DNA from: Streptomyces sp. NBC_00223
GTDB lineage: Bacteria > Actinomycetota > Actinomycetes > Streptomycetales > Streptomycetaceae
DNA length: 64,000 nt
NCBI RefSeq assembly: GCF_036199905.1
Contig: NZ_CP108109.1
Location: forward strand, 744,001 to 808,000
Direction of reading: 5' to 3'
The notes beneath the pieces were generated by a model. It worked only from the letters and a program-made list of their open reading frames with translations. It was not told the origin of the DNA and searched no databases. Positions 34,886-43,323 of this stretch are shown piece by piece. The position numbers and the translations under genes are program-made. Within the stretch, counting starts at the first letter, position 1, and each line of letters begins with the position of its first letter.

Positions 34886-35863
34886 ATGTCCCGTGTGACC
34901 GCTGCCGTCGTCCAGGTCGGCTCGTATCTCTTCGACACCCCGCGTACCCTCGCCAAGGCCCACGACGTGATCGCCGACGCCGCACGCGGCGGCGCGCGGA
35001 TCGTCGTCCTGCCCGAGGCGTACCTCGGGGGGTATCCCAAGGGGCTCACCTTCGGGGTGACGATCGGTGAACGCACCCGGCCGGGCCGCGAGGAGTTCCG
35101 CCGCTACTTCGCGTCCGCGATCGACGTGCCCGGTCCGGAGACCGACGCCCTGGCCGCGCTGGCCCAGGATCTGGGCGTCCATATCGTCACGGGCGCGGTC
35201 GAGCGCTCCGGCGGCACCCTCTACTGCGTGGCGCTGTTCTTCGGCCCGCGCTCCGGACTGCTGGCGAAGCACCGCAAGCTGATGCCGACCGCCGCAGAGC
35301 GGATCGTCTGGGGCCAGGGCGACGGGTCCACCATGCCGGTGGTCGACACCGGCACGGGCCGCCTCGGCGCCGGGATCTGCTGGGAGAACTACATGCCGCT
35401 GTTCCGGGCGGCCATGTACGCCAAGGGTGTCGACATCTGGTGCGCCCCTTCGGTCGACCACCGCGACGCCTGGCAGGTGACGATGCGTCATGTCGCCCTG
35501 GAGGGGCGCTGCTTCGTGCTGTGCGCCAACCAGTTCCTGACCCGCGCCGATCTGCCGCCCGATGTCCGGCCGGTCCAGGGCGAGGCGCCCGGGACCGTGC
35601 TGATCAACGGCGGCAGCGTCATCGTCTCCCCGCTCGGCAATGTGCTGGCCGGACCGCTGCGCGACGCCGAGGGCGTCCTGACCGCCGAACTCGACCTCGA
35701 CGAACTGCCCCGCGCCCGGTTCGACTTCGACGCCAGCGGCCACTACTCCCGGCCCGACGTCTTCGGTCTGCTCGTCGACGACCGGCCCAGGCCGGGTGTC
35801 CGGTGGTCCGGCCCGGGGCCGTCCGGCGGGGAGCCCGGTGGGGAGTCCGGTGGGGGTTCCTGA
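34886..35863 (+). CDS. nitrilase
   Basis: This 325-residue member of the true nitrilase branch hydrolyses a nitrile to a carboxylic acid and ammonia. The catalytic triad is clear: Glu in LPEAYLGGYPKG, Lys in LAKHRKLMPT and Cys in GAGICWENYMP. VDIWCAPSVDHRDAWQVTMRHVALEGRC follows as in aliphatic and aryl nitrilases. The C-terminus is Gly/Ser-rich and probably disordered. ATG 34886 follows AGGTGG. It is the third gene of the trio and implies that a nitrile is either an intermediate or a detoxified substrate. Confidence 0.9.
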   Translation: MSRVTAAVVQVGSYLFDTPRTLAKAHDVIADAARGGARIVVLPEAYLGGYPKGLTFGVTIGERTRPGREEFRRYFASAIDVPGPETDALAALAQDLGVHIVTGAVERSGGTLYCVALFFGPRSGLLAKHRKLMPTAAERIVWGQGDGSTMPVVDTGTGRLGAGICWENYMPLFRAAMYAKGVDIWCAPSVDHRDAWQVTMRHVALEGRCFVLCANQFLTRADLPPDVRPVQGEAPGTVLINGGSVIVSPLGNVLAGPLRDAEGVLTAELDLDELPRARFDFDASGHYSRPDVFGLLVDDRPRPGVRWSGPGPSGGEPGGESGGGS

Positions 35864-35873
35864 CGAGCGGGCG

Positions 35874-36728
35874 TCAGCCGGTGGGGAAGCTCTCCGCGCC
35901 GAGGACGTTCAGCAGCGCCAGCTTGTCGTGGCTCTCGGTGCCGGGTGTCGCGGTGAAGATGAGCAGGGACTGCGACTGGTCGGGGTCCCGCAGGTTCTGG
36001 CAGAAGAGGTCGATCCGCCCGACCTGCGGGTGGACGAACCGCTTGGCGTCGCTCCAGCGCACGCCGACCTCCTGCCGGTCCCACAGCGCCGCGAACTCCG
36101 TACTCCGGCGCAGCAGGCTCGCCACGAGACGCGCGGCCGCCGAGCTGGGCCCTTCGCTCGTGGCCGCCGCCCGCAGGACCGCGACGTGCACCCGGCCGGC
36201 GCGGGCGTGGTCGTCGGGGAAGTACCGCTCGCGGGCGGCCGGATCGGTGAACCAGCGGTAGGGGGCGCTGCGGGCGTCCCCGGTGTAGTGGGTCTCCTCG
36301 CCGAGCAGGGCCACGGCGGGAGGCGTCTGCAGCAGTGTCTCCCCGAGGGGGCCCATGACCTGCGCCGGGGTGTCCCGCAGCCGGTCCAGGACGCGCATCA
36401 GGCCGGGGTTGACATGCTCGTCGCGCAGTTGCCGGCGCGGCGCGCTGTGCCCGCACAGCAGGAACAGATGGTCGCGCTCGTCGGGGGTCAGGCGCAGTCC
36501 GCGGGCGATGGCGGCCGCCATCTGCTGCGACGGCTGCGGCCCGTTGCCGCGTTCCAGACGGGCGAAGTAGTCGGCCGACATGTCGCACAGCTCGGCCACT
36601 TCCTCCCGGCGCAGCCCGGGGGCGCGGCGGCGCGATCCGCGGCGCAGGCCCACGTCCTCCGGTTGCAGCGCCTCCCGCCGGGCCCGCAGGAAGGCGCCCA
36701 GCGACGCGCGGTCCACGGTCTGTTCCAT
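35874..36728 (-). CDS. XRE-family regulator with MmyB-like ligand domain
   Basis: This 284-residue regulator has an N-terminal HTH (residues 8-85, with the typical RRRAPGLRREEVAELCDMSADYFARLERG run) and a C-terminal PAS-like MmyB domain (LGEETHYTGDARSAPYRWFTDPAARERYFPDDH). Proteins of this class in Streptomyces often sit beside a divergent short-chain dehydrogenase and repress it, with a fatty-acid-like ligand in the known structure. ATG 36728 follows GGAGGG. A 31-bp palindrome in the divergent gap is its probable site. Confidence 0.92.
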   Translation of the reverse strand: MEQTVDRASLGAFLRARREALQPEDVGLRRGSRRRAPGLRREEVAELCDMSADYFARLERGNGPQPSQQMAAAIARGLRLTPDERDHLFLLCGHSAPRRQLRDEHVNPGLMRVLDRLRDTPAQVMGPLGETLLQTPPAVALLGEETHYTGDARSAPYRWFTDPAARERYFPDDHARAGRVHVAVLRAAATSEGPSSAAARLVASLLRRSTEFAALWDRQEVGVRWSDAKRFVHPQVGRIDLFCQNLRDPDQSQSLLIFTATPGTESHDKLALLNVLGAESFPTG

Positions 36729-36741
36729 GGGCCCTCCTCCG

Positions 36742-36797
36742 GGTGTCGAGTGCGGTGTCGAGTGCGGTGCCGACGTCGGTCGAAGCCGGTCGAAGCC
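36742..36797. repeat. short tandem repeats in the regulator leader
   Basis: Two perfect copies of GGTGTCGAGTGC (36742-36753 and next not counted gap, 36754-36765) plus a diverged third, then two copies of GGTCGAAGCC (36778-36797). They lie between the MmyB-type regulator start and the palindrome. They may be slippage products. Confidence 0.45.
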
Positions 36798-36838
36798 GCC
36801 GTCACCCCGCTTTCACCAGTGTCGCAGCCGGCGGCGGC

Positions 36839-36869
36839 CTCATCCACGGACTGCGAGTCAGTGGATGAG
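36839..36869. promoter_or_regulatory. 31-bp palindromic operator between the XRE regulator and SDR genes
   Basis: CTCATCCAC (36839-36847) pairs with GTGGATGAG (36861-36869), and inside these GACT (36849-36852) pairs with AGTC (36856-36859), giving 13 of 15 arm positions paired around GCG. Its place between divergent regulator and target genes makes it the likely operator of the MmyB-type protein. Confidence 0.65.
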
Positions 36870-36981
36870 CGGGTCCTTCATCCGCGTCGCCGGGTGCGGT
36901 CCAGTGGACATGGCGGGACGACGTACTGCGTTCCGCGACAGTCGCCATCCGTTTATCCGCCAACGACCATCGGAGCACCCC

Positions 36982-37725
36982 ATGAATCCCACGGGCAACA
37001 CCGTTTTCATCGCCGGAGCGACTTCCGGTATCGGCCTCGGTCTCGCGCTGCGACTGCACGCGGCGGGCAACCGGGTCATCGTCTCCGGGCGCCGCGAGGA
37101 CCGGCTGGCGCGGATCGTCGCGGAGAACCCCGGTGTCGAGTCCGTCGTGCTCGACACCACCGACCCGGTCGCGATCCGGGACGTCACCGCGGGGCTGGTG
37201 AGCCGCTTTCCCGACCTCGACGTCCTGATCGCGATGGCCGGCATCATGCTGCCGGAGGATCTGCACGACGGCGGTTTCCTGGCCACGGCGGAGGAGACCG
37301 TGGCGACCAACCTCCTGGGCCCCCTTCGTCTGGTGGCCGCGCTGACCGAGCATTTCGCCGCCCGGCCGCGGGCGACGATCATGACCGTGTCCTCCGGGCT
37401 GGCCTTCGTCCCCCTGCCGTTCACCCCGACCTACAGCGCCACCAAGGCGGCCGTCCACTCCTTCACCGAGAGCCTGCGCGTCCAGCTGGCGGACACGAAT
37501 GTCGAGGTCCTGGAACTGGTGCCGCCGGCCGTGCGCACCGCCCTGATGGGACAGGAGGAGATGGAGAACGCCCTGCCGCTCGACGCCTTCCTCGACGAGG
37601 TCATGGACATCCTCGGCTCGGCCGGGCAGCCGGACGAGATCCTGGTCAAGGCGGTCGAGCCCCTGCGGTTCGCCGAGGCCGGCGGCCGGTACGCCGACAT
37701 GCTGCGCCTGATGTCCGGCCGCTGA
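36982..37725 (+). CDS. short-chain dehydrogenase/reductase (DltE-like)
   Basis: This 247-residue SDR has the cofactor motif GATSGIG, the catalytic Ser in MTVSSGLAF and YSATK as the Tyr-Lys pair. The usual NNAG is changed to AMAG. It is shaped like DltE-type oxidoreductases. ATG 36982 is preceded by GGAGCACCCC. It faces the MmyB-type regulator and is probably its target. The substrate is unknown. Confidence 0.9.
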   Translation: MNPTGNTVFIAGATSGIGLGLALRLHAAGNRVIVSGRREDRLARIVAENPGVESVVLDTTDPVAIRDVTAGLVSRFPDLDVLIAMAGIMLPEDLHDGGFLATAEETVATNLLGPLRLVAALTEHFAARPRATIMTVSSGLAFVPLPFTPTYSATKAAVHSFTESLRVQLADTNVEVLELVPPAVRTALMGQEEMENALPLDAFLDEVMDILGSAGQPDEILVKAVEPLRFAEAGGRYADMLRLMSGR

Positions 37726-37756
37726 CCCGCCGTGCCGCCGCGGGCTGACGGCGGGT
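37725..37756. terminator. possible hairpin between convergent genes
   Basis: ACCCGCCGT (37725-37733) pairs with ACGGCGGGT (37748-37756) around a 14-nt GC-rich loop, in the 60-bp gap between the SDR stop and the siderophore permease stop. It is a fair bidirectional terminator candidate. Confidence 0.4.
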
Positions 37757-37785
37757 GTCGCCGCGGTCGCCGTACGGCCGTGCCC

Positions 37786-39852
37786 CTACCTGCGGGTGCG
37801 GACCAGCAGGTAGACGAAGTACGGCGCTCCGACGACGGCCGTCATCAGGCCGGCGCCGAGCTGGGCCGGTGCGATCACCGTACGGCCGAGCATGTCCGCG
37901 ACGCAGACGAGGGCGGCGCCGAGCATCATCGCGACCGGGGTGACCCGGACGTGCCGCCGCCCGACGAGGGCGCGCGCGGCGTGCGGGGCCACGAGTCCCA
38001 CGAAGCCGATCGTCCCGGCCGCGGCGACGGCGGTGGCGCTGAGCAGGACGCTCAGCGCCAGCAGGCCCAGCCGGGCGGGCGCGAGCCGCATCCCGAGGAG
38101 CCGCGCGGTGTCGTCGTCGAGGGACACCAGGTCGAGTTCCTTGCGGCGGACGACCGCCACGGCGGCGCCGACGGCGAGCACGGCGGCGACCGGCAGCACA
38201 TCGGGCAGGGTCCGCCCGTAGGTCGAGCCGGACAGCCAGGTGAGCGCCTTGGTCGCGTTGAACGGGTCGGTGAGCACGATGAGCAGGCTGATCAGCGCCG
38301 TCGTCCCGGCGGACGCGCCGACGCCGACCAGGACGAGCCGGTTCTGCTGGAAGCCGCCGCGCGCGGCGAGTCCGAAGACGAGGGCGGCGGTGACCGAGGC
38401 GCCGGCGAACGCCGCTCCGGCCACGCCCCACGAACCGGCGGCCGGCACGGTGGTGACGAGCAGTACGGCGCCCAGACCGGCCCCGCCGGAGACGCCGAGG
38501 ATGCCCGGGTCCGCGAGCGGGTTGCGGGTGACGGCCTGGACGAGCGTCCCGGCCAGCGCGAGCGCAGCCCCCGCCAGCAGCGCGGCGAGCACCCGGGGCA
38601 CCCGGGTGTCGAGGACGAAGGTGACGACGCGGTCGCCCCTGCCCTGGGCCCAGTTGACGACGTCGCCGAGCAGCAGCTTGGTGTCGCCGAGGAGCACCGC
38701 CGCGATCACCACGCCGACGAGCACCGCCGCGAGCCCCGCCACGGTGACGACGAACGCCGCCCGGCTCGGGATGCGCAGCCGGTCCGGTGCGGCGGACGTA
38801 CCACCGCCTCGGGTGCGCAGCGCCATCACGACGAGGAACACGGCGCCGACGACGCTCGTGACCACTCCGGTGGGCACGGCCACCGCGGAGTCGGCGCTCA
38901 CCGACGCGCGCAGCAGCACATCGGGGCCGAGTACGAGTACCGCGCCGACGAGCCCGGCGGCGGGCAGGCCGGCCCGTGCCCGTACGAGTCCGGGGAAGCG
39001 GCGGGTCAGCGGGCGGACCAGCGCGGGCGCGCACAGGCCGACGAAGCCGATCGGGCCGGCCAGCGTCACCGCGGCGGCCGCGAGCAGGGTGGCGAGCACG
39101 ACGACCGTGACGCGGGTGCCCCGGACCGGGACGCCCAGGCCGCGGGCCGCGTCGTCGCCGAGGGAGAGGGCGTCGAGGCGGCGGGCGACGAGCAGCAGAC
39201 CGGTCAGGCCGAGTACGGCGACGGGCGCCATCTGCACGACGCCGTCGAATCCGTTCTGGCTGATGCTGCCCTGACTCCACTGGTACAGGCCGTTGGTGCG
39301 TTCGGGGAACAGCAGGAGCATCGCGTCGGCGACCGAGCCGAGACCGAGCGCGAGGGCGCTGCCGGCCAGGACGAGCCGGACGGTACCGGCGCCGAGCCCG
39401 GACAGCGCGAGTACGAGGGCGGCCGCCGCGAGTCCGCCGGTGAACGCGACGCCCGCGGAGGCGAGCAGCGGGATCGACGTACCGGTGACGGTGAGCACCC
39501 CGAGCGCCAGATACGAACCGGCGTTGACCGCGAGGGTGTCGGGCGCGGCGAGGACATTGCGGCTCACCGCCTGGAGGGCGGCGCCCGCCGCGCCGAGGGC
39601 GACCCCCACGAGGACACCGGCGACCATGCGCGGCACGCGCGAGGCGACGACGACGGAGGCGTCGCCCGGGTCGGCGTGGCCGGTGAGCGCCTTCCACACC
39701 TGGCTCGCGCCGACGTCGGCCGTGCCCTGGGTGAGGTCGACGACGGCGAGGGCGGCGACCAGCAGGACGAGCGCGGCCGTCACCGCGACCGCGCCCGTCG
39801 TGGACGCGGCCGGGCGGGCGGCGGCGGTGGCGGTCGAGGTGGTGACGGCCAC
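37786..39852 (-). CDS. ferric-siderophore permease, two FecCD domains fused (FhuB type)
   Basis: This 688-residue membrane protein contains two complete FecCD permease halves joined head to tail, each with about ten spans. Repeated family motifs are RVPRMVAGVLVGVALGAAGAALQA in half 1 and RVPRVLAALLAGAALALAGTLVQAVTRNPLADPGILG in half 2, with coupling loops GPIGFVGLCAPALVR and GTIGFVGLVAPHAAR. One chain thus replaces the usual dimer, as in FhuB. GTG 39852 lies four bases after the binding-protein stop. It ends an iron-box-controlled operon ATPase, lipoprotein, permease. Confidence 0.93.
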   Translation of the reverse strand: MAVTTSTATAAARPAASTTGAVAVTAALVLLVAALAVVDLTQGTADVGASQVWKALTGHADPGDASVVVASRVPRMVAGVLVGVALGAAGAALQAVSRNVLAAPDTLAVNAGSYLALGVLTVTGTSIPLLASAGVAFTGGLAAAALVLALSGLGAGTVRLVLAGSALALGLGSVADAMLLLFPERTNGLYQWSQGSISQNGFDGVVQMAPVAVLGLTGLLLVARRLDALSLGDDAARGLGVPVRGTRVTVVVLATLLAAAAVTLAGPIGFVGLCAPALVRPLTRRFPGLVRARAGLPAAGLVGAVLVLGPDVLLRASVSADSAVAVPTGVVTSVVGAVFLVVMALRTRGGGTSAAPDRLRIPSRAAFVVTVAGLAAVLVGVVIAAVLLGDTKLLLGDVVNWAQGRGDRVVTFVLDTRVPRVLAALLAGAALALAGTLVQAVTRNPLADPGILGVSGGAGLGAVLLVTTVPAAGSWGVAGAAFAGASVTAALVFGLAARGGFQQNRLVLVGVGASAGTTALISLLIVLTDPFNATKALTWLSGSTYGRTLPDVLPVAAVLAVGAAVAVVRRKELDLVSLDDDTARLLGMRLAPARLGLLALSVLLSATAVAAAGTIGFVGLVAPHAARALVGRRHVRVTPVAMMLGAALVCVADMLGRTVIAPAQLGAGLMTAVVGAPYFVYLLVRTRR

Positions 39853-39856
39853 GGCG

Positions 39857-40906
39857 CTACTTCGTCAGGGCGTCGACGACGGCGTCGGCGTACGCCTCCA
39901 TGGAGGCGAGTCCGCCGAACATCCAGATGCCGTCGGGCAGCCGGTTCACCTGGCCGGCCTTGACGAAGGGCAGCGACTTCCACACGGCGTTCTTGGCCAG
40001 GTTGTCGGCGAACGGGTCGCCGTCGACGGCGTTCACGATGTAGGCGAACCGGACGTCGCCCAGGCCGGTCAGGCCCTCGACGTCGGTGGTGGCGAGGCCG
40101 TAGTCCTTGTCGCCCTTGACCGTCCAGGCGTTCTTCAGCCCGAGCCGCTCGTTGACGGCGCCGATGAGCGATCCGCCGGTGAAGGGGCGGATGGAGACCT
40201 GGTTGGACTCGACGTAGGCGTCGCCGAAGGCGTACTCGGCCCCGGCGATGCCGGCGTCCTTGAGGGCGGTCCTTGCCTCGGTCAGCTTCGTGTCGAACGC
40301 CTGCTTGGCGGCGGTCGCCTTCTGCGTCGTGCCGGTGGCCCGGGCGATGAGGTCGAGGCCCTGCGTCATCACGCCGATCTGGTCACCGGCGTCGGCGGAC
40401 CGTACTTCGAGGACGGGGGCGACCTTCCGCAGCTGGGCGACCGCCGAGGCCGACAGGTCGTCCGTGGCGACGATGAGGTCGGGCGCGAGGGCCGCGATCG
40501 TGTCCATGCTGGGCTCGCCGCGTACGCCGATGTCCTTGGGCGCGTTCTTCAGCGGGGCCGCCGAGTCCCACGCCTGATAGCCCTTCACATCGGCGACGCC
40601 GACGGGGTCGACGCCGAGCGTGACCAGGTCCTCGACGACGTTCCACTCGGTGCCGACGACCCTGGTGGCCGGGGCGTCCAGGCGTACGGTCGCGCCCGTC
40701 GCGTCGGTGAGCGTGATCGGGCCGGCGGCGGTGGCGGAACCGGTGGGCGCGGAGGACCCGGGGCCTGCGTCGTCGGCCGAGTGGGTCGTTCCGCACGCGG
40801 TCAGGGAGAGCGCCGCGGCGGCTGCCGTGAGAAGGAGGCGCCGGCCCGTCGGGCGGTCGGTGGCACCGGAGTTCAGGGGCCCGGGTGTCCTGCGGAGGCG
40901 GATCAT
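39857..40906 (-). CDS. ferric-siderophore-binding lipoprotein
   Basis: This 349-residue family 8 binding protein has a signal with RR and lipobox LTAC (near residue 38), a Ser/Gly/Ala linker, and a two-lobed domain (RVVGTEWNVVEDLVTLGVDPVGVADV, DTIAALAPDLIVATDDL, FVKAGQVNRLPDGIWMFGGLASMEAYADAVV). The long central helix is typical of FhuD/FepB types. ATG 40906 overlaps the ATPase stop by four bases. It likely captures a ferric hydroxamate, perhaps the product of the local NRPS. Confidence 0.93.
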   Translation of the reverse strand: MIRLRRTPGPLNSGATDRPTGRRLLLTAAAAALSLTACGTTHSADDAGPGSSAPTGSATAAGPITLTDATGATVRLDAPATRVVGTEWNVVEDLVTLGVDPVGVADVKGYQAWDSAAPLKNAPKDIGVRGEPSMDTIAALAPDLIVATDDLSASAVAQLRKVAPVLEVRSADAGDQIGVMTQGLDLIARATGTTQKATAAKQAFDTKLTEARTALKDAGIAGAEYAFGDAYVESNQVSIRPFTGGSLIGAVNERLGLKNAWTVKGDKDYGLATTDVEGLTGLGDVRFAYIVNAVDGDPFADNLAKNAVWKSLPFVKAGQVNRLPDGIWMFGGLASMEAYADAVVDALTK

Positions 40907-41772
40907 GGGGAGGGGTGGAGCCTTTCGCTTCGAGTGTGGTGGCGGCCGACCGCGCGGGTCCTGAGCCGGCCGGTCGAGGGGTCGGTGTCGACGTCGATCC
41001 GGACGCCGTAGACCTCGGACAGCCGTTCCGGGGTCAGTACGTCCCCGGGCGGGCCGTCGGCGACGATCCGTCCCTCGCTGAGCAGGGTGACCCGGTCGGC
41101 GACGGCCGCCGCCTGGTCGAGGTCGTGGAGGACGACACCGACCGCGATCGCGTGGTCGTCGGCGAGATCGCGGATCAGGTCGAGGAGTTCGATCTGATAG
41201 CGCAGGTCCAGATAGGTGGTCGGCTCGTCGAGGAGCAGTACGCCGGTCTCCTGGGCGAGGCAGCTGGCGAGCCAGACCCGCTGGAGCTGTCCGCCGGAAA
41301 GGTGCTCGACCCCGCGTCCGGCCAGGTGCTCCACACCGGTCAGGGCGAGCGCCCGGTCCACGGCGGCGGTGCCTGCGGGGTCCGGCCGTCCCCAGCGCCC
41401 CCGGTGGGGGTAGCGGCCGAACTCGACGACGTCGCGGACGCTGAGTCCGCTCGGCGTGGGCCGCCCCTGTGTCAGGAGCGCCACGTGCCGGGCGAACTCC
41501 CGGGAGCCCAGCGCGAAGCCGTCCGTGACGTCGTCGCCGGTGTCGAGGACGAGCGTGCCGCCGCGGGCGCGCTGGAGCCGGGCGAGGGTCCGCAGGAGCG
41601 TCGACTTGCCGCTGCCGTTCGGACCCACGAGCGCGGTCACCTCGGCGGGCCGCAGCACGATCGCGGCGTCGTGCACGACGTCGACGCGGTCGTACGCCAC
41701 CGTCATTCCCATGGCCGACAGTTCATGGCCGCGCGGGCGCGGTCGGCTGTCGGGTGTCTCACCAGCCGTCAT
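40903..41772 (-). CDS. ferric-siderophore ABC transporter ATPase (FecE/FhuC type)
   Basis: This protein of up to 289 residues has Walker A GPNGSGKST, signature LSGGQLQRVWLA, Walker B VLLLDEPTTYLD and the switch His in VVLHDLDQAA. ATG 41772 opens the longest frame, but the first 20 residues are not conserved-looking and ATG 41712 (MGMTVAYDRV) is also possible; neither has a clear ribosome binding site. The iron box at 41778-41796 lies directly against the longer start. It leads the importer operon. Confidence 0.92.
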   Translation of the reverse strand: MTAGETPDSRPRPRGHELSAMGMTVAYDRVDVVHDAAIVLRPAEVTALVGPNGSGKSTLLRTLARLQRARGGTLVLDTGDDVTDGFALGSREFARHVALLTQGRPTPSGLSVRDVVEFGRYPHRGRWGRPDPAGTAAVDRALALTGVEHLAGRGVEHLSGGQLQRVWLASCLAQETGVLLLDEPTTYLDLRYQIELLDLIRDLADDHAIAVGVVLHDLDQAAAVADRVTLLSEGRIVADGPPGDVLTPERLSEVYGVRIDVDTDPSTGRLRTRAVGRHHTRSERLHPSP

Positions 41773-41777
41773 GCGAA

Positions 41778-41796
41778 TAAGGTTAGCCTACCCTTA
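41778..41796. promoter_or_regulatory. iron box (DmdR/IdeR type) before the importer operon
   Basis: TAAGGTTAGCCTACCCTTA is a 19-bp imperfect palindrome close to the actinobacterial iron box TTAGGTTAGGCTCACCTAA read on the other strand. It ends six bases before the ATPase ATG, so iron-loaded DmdR1 would block the promoter. Confidence 0.8.
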
Positions 41797-41897
41797 CTAG
41801 CGACCCTCGCCGGGTTCCGGGACGCCCGCCCTGCCCCCGGAGGGCGGCGGCCCCCGCGCCGCCGCGCGATCACGTCACCCGGGGGGCCGCCCGTGCC

Positions 41898-43241
41898 TCA
41901 GCGGCGGCCCGCGCCGATCTGCTCACCGGCGTTCCGGTGGGTGAGGAGCGAGTCGAGGATCTCGCCGGCCCGAACGGCCGTGGTGGACAGCAGGGTCGAG
42001 GTCAGCCCGTGGGTGTGCTCGGTCCCGCCCTGGAGATAGATGCCGGCGGCGACCTCGGCCGAGACCTCCACCCGGTGGTCCCGGCCCACGCGGACGGAGT
42101 CGCCGTCGTCGCGCAGGCAGATCTTGGCGGCCTCCCCCAGCAGCGCGGCGATGTCCCGCGCGCGGTAGCCGGTGGCATGGACCAGAAGATCCGCCTCCAG
42201 GGTGCGCAGTTGACCGGTCGGCAGGTGTTCGACGCCGATGTCGACGCGGTCGTCCAGGACGTCGACCTTCCGGATACGGGAGACATTGAGGAAGCGCAGC
42301 CGCTCGCGGCCCTGGACCTTCTCGCGGTACGACGTCGCGTACAGGGCCTCGATGAGGTCCATGTCGACGACGGAGTAGTTGGTGCTGCGGTGGTAGTCGA
42401 AGAGCGACTGCTTCACCGCGGCGGGGGCGTCGTAGAAGACGTCGACCGCCTCCGGGTCGAAGATCCGGTTGGCGAAGGGGCTGTCGTCGGCGGGCGTGTA
42501 GCCGTACTTGGCGAACACCGCGCAGATCTCGGCGTCGGGGAAGGTGCGGTGCAGATACTCCACCGTCTCCGCCGCGCTCTGGCCGGCGCCGAGGACGACG
42601 GCCCGGCGCACCGGCGTTCCCGTGGCGCTCAGTTCGGCGGCCCGGGGTATCAACTGGCTGTTGTGCCAGACGCGTTCGGACAGCTCGCTGCCGGGCGGAA
42701 GATGCGGCTCCAGGCCCAGCGCCACGCTGATGTTGCGGGCCCGGTGGATCACCGCGCGTCCCGGATCGCCGGGTTGACGGCAGGTCACCTCGAAGTGGCC
42801 CACGACGCCGTCGTCGTCGCGCACGGGGGCGATCGACACCACCTCGGAGGAGTAGCCCACCATGTGGGCCACCCGGGCGGCCGCCCACTCGAAGTAGTCG
42901 TGGAACTCGACGCGGAGCGGGAAGAGGGTCTTCTGGTTGAGGAAGTCCACCAGCCTGCCCTGCTCGCGCAGGTAGCACAGAAAGCTGAAGTCACTGGTCG
43001 GATTGCGCATGGTGACCAGGTCCTTCAGGAACGAGACCTGCATGGTCGCGTCGTCGATCAGCATGCCGCGGTGCCAGCCGAAGCGCGGTTGCCGTTCCAG
43101 GAAGAGGGCGTCGAGCCTCTGATCCTCCGCCAGTTCGGCGTTGCACTCGTCAATGGCTATGGCAAGAGCCAGATTTGACGGTCCGAAACCCACTCCCAGG
43201 ACGTCATGGATGGTGCCCGACTCAACGCGCGGTGCTGTCAC
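41898..43241 (-). CDS. L-ornithine N5-monooxygenase (flavin-dependent)
   Basis: This 447-residue enzyme hydroxylates the side-chain amine of ornithine with NADPH and oxygen, giving N5-hydroxyornithine for the NRPS. It has the FAD motif GVGFGPSNLALAIAI, FLKDLVTMRNPTSDFSFLCYL, the NADPH motif VLGAGQSAAETVEYLH, the LDNY-like region with STNYSVVD, and the C-terminal LVHATGYRA. The start is taken as GTG 43241, behind GGGAGG; an ATG at 43337 would run through the iron box. It is divergent from the formyltransferase. Lysine as substrate cannot be excluded by sequence alone, but the hydroxyornithine A-domain supports ornithine. Confidence 0.92.
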   Translation of the reverse strand: MTAPRVESGTIHDVLGVGFGPSNLALAIAIDECNAELAEDQRLDALFLERQPRFGWHRGMLIDDATMQVSFLKDLVTMRNPTSDFSFLCYLREQGRLVDFLNQKTLFPLRVEFHDYFEWAAARVAHMVGYSSEVVSIAPVRDDDGVVGHFEVTCRQPGDPGRAVIHRARNISVALGLEPHLPPGSELSERVWHNSQLIPRAAELSATGTPVRRAVVLGAGQSAAETVEYLHRTFPDAEICAVFAKYGYTPADDSPFANRIFDPEAVDVFYDAPAAVKQSLFDYHRSTNYSVVDMDLIEALYATSYREKVQGRERLRFLNVSRIRKVDVLDDRVDIGVEHLPTGQLRTLEADLLVHATGYRARDIAALLGEAAKICLRDDGDSVRVGRDHRVEVSAEVAAGIYLQGGTEHTHGLTSTLLSTTAVRAGEILDSLLTHRNAGEQIGAGRR

Positions 43242-43276
43242 CGTGGCATCGCCTCCCTCAGCGCACACATAGTAGG

Positions 43277-43295
43277 TAAGGTAAGGCTTGCCTTG
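43277..43295. promoter_or_regulatory. iron box between monooxygenase and formyltransferase
   Basis: TAAGGTAAGGCTTGCCTTG is an imperfect iron-box palindrome in the 82-bp divergent gap, so one DmdR-type site could control both precursor-making enzymes. Confidence 0.8.
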
Positions 43296-43323
43296 CAATG
43301 ATGTCGTGGAAGGGGAGAACCGC

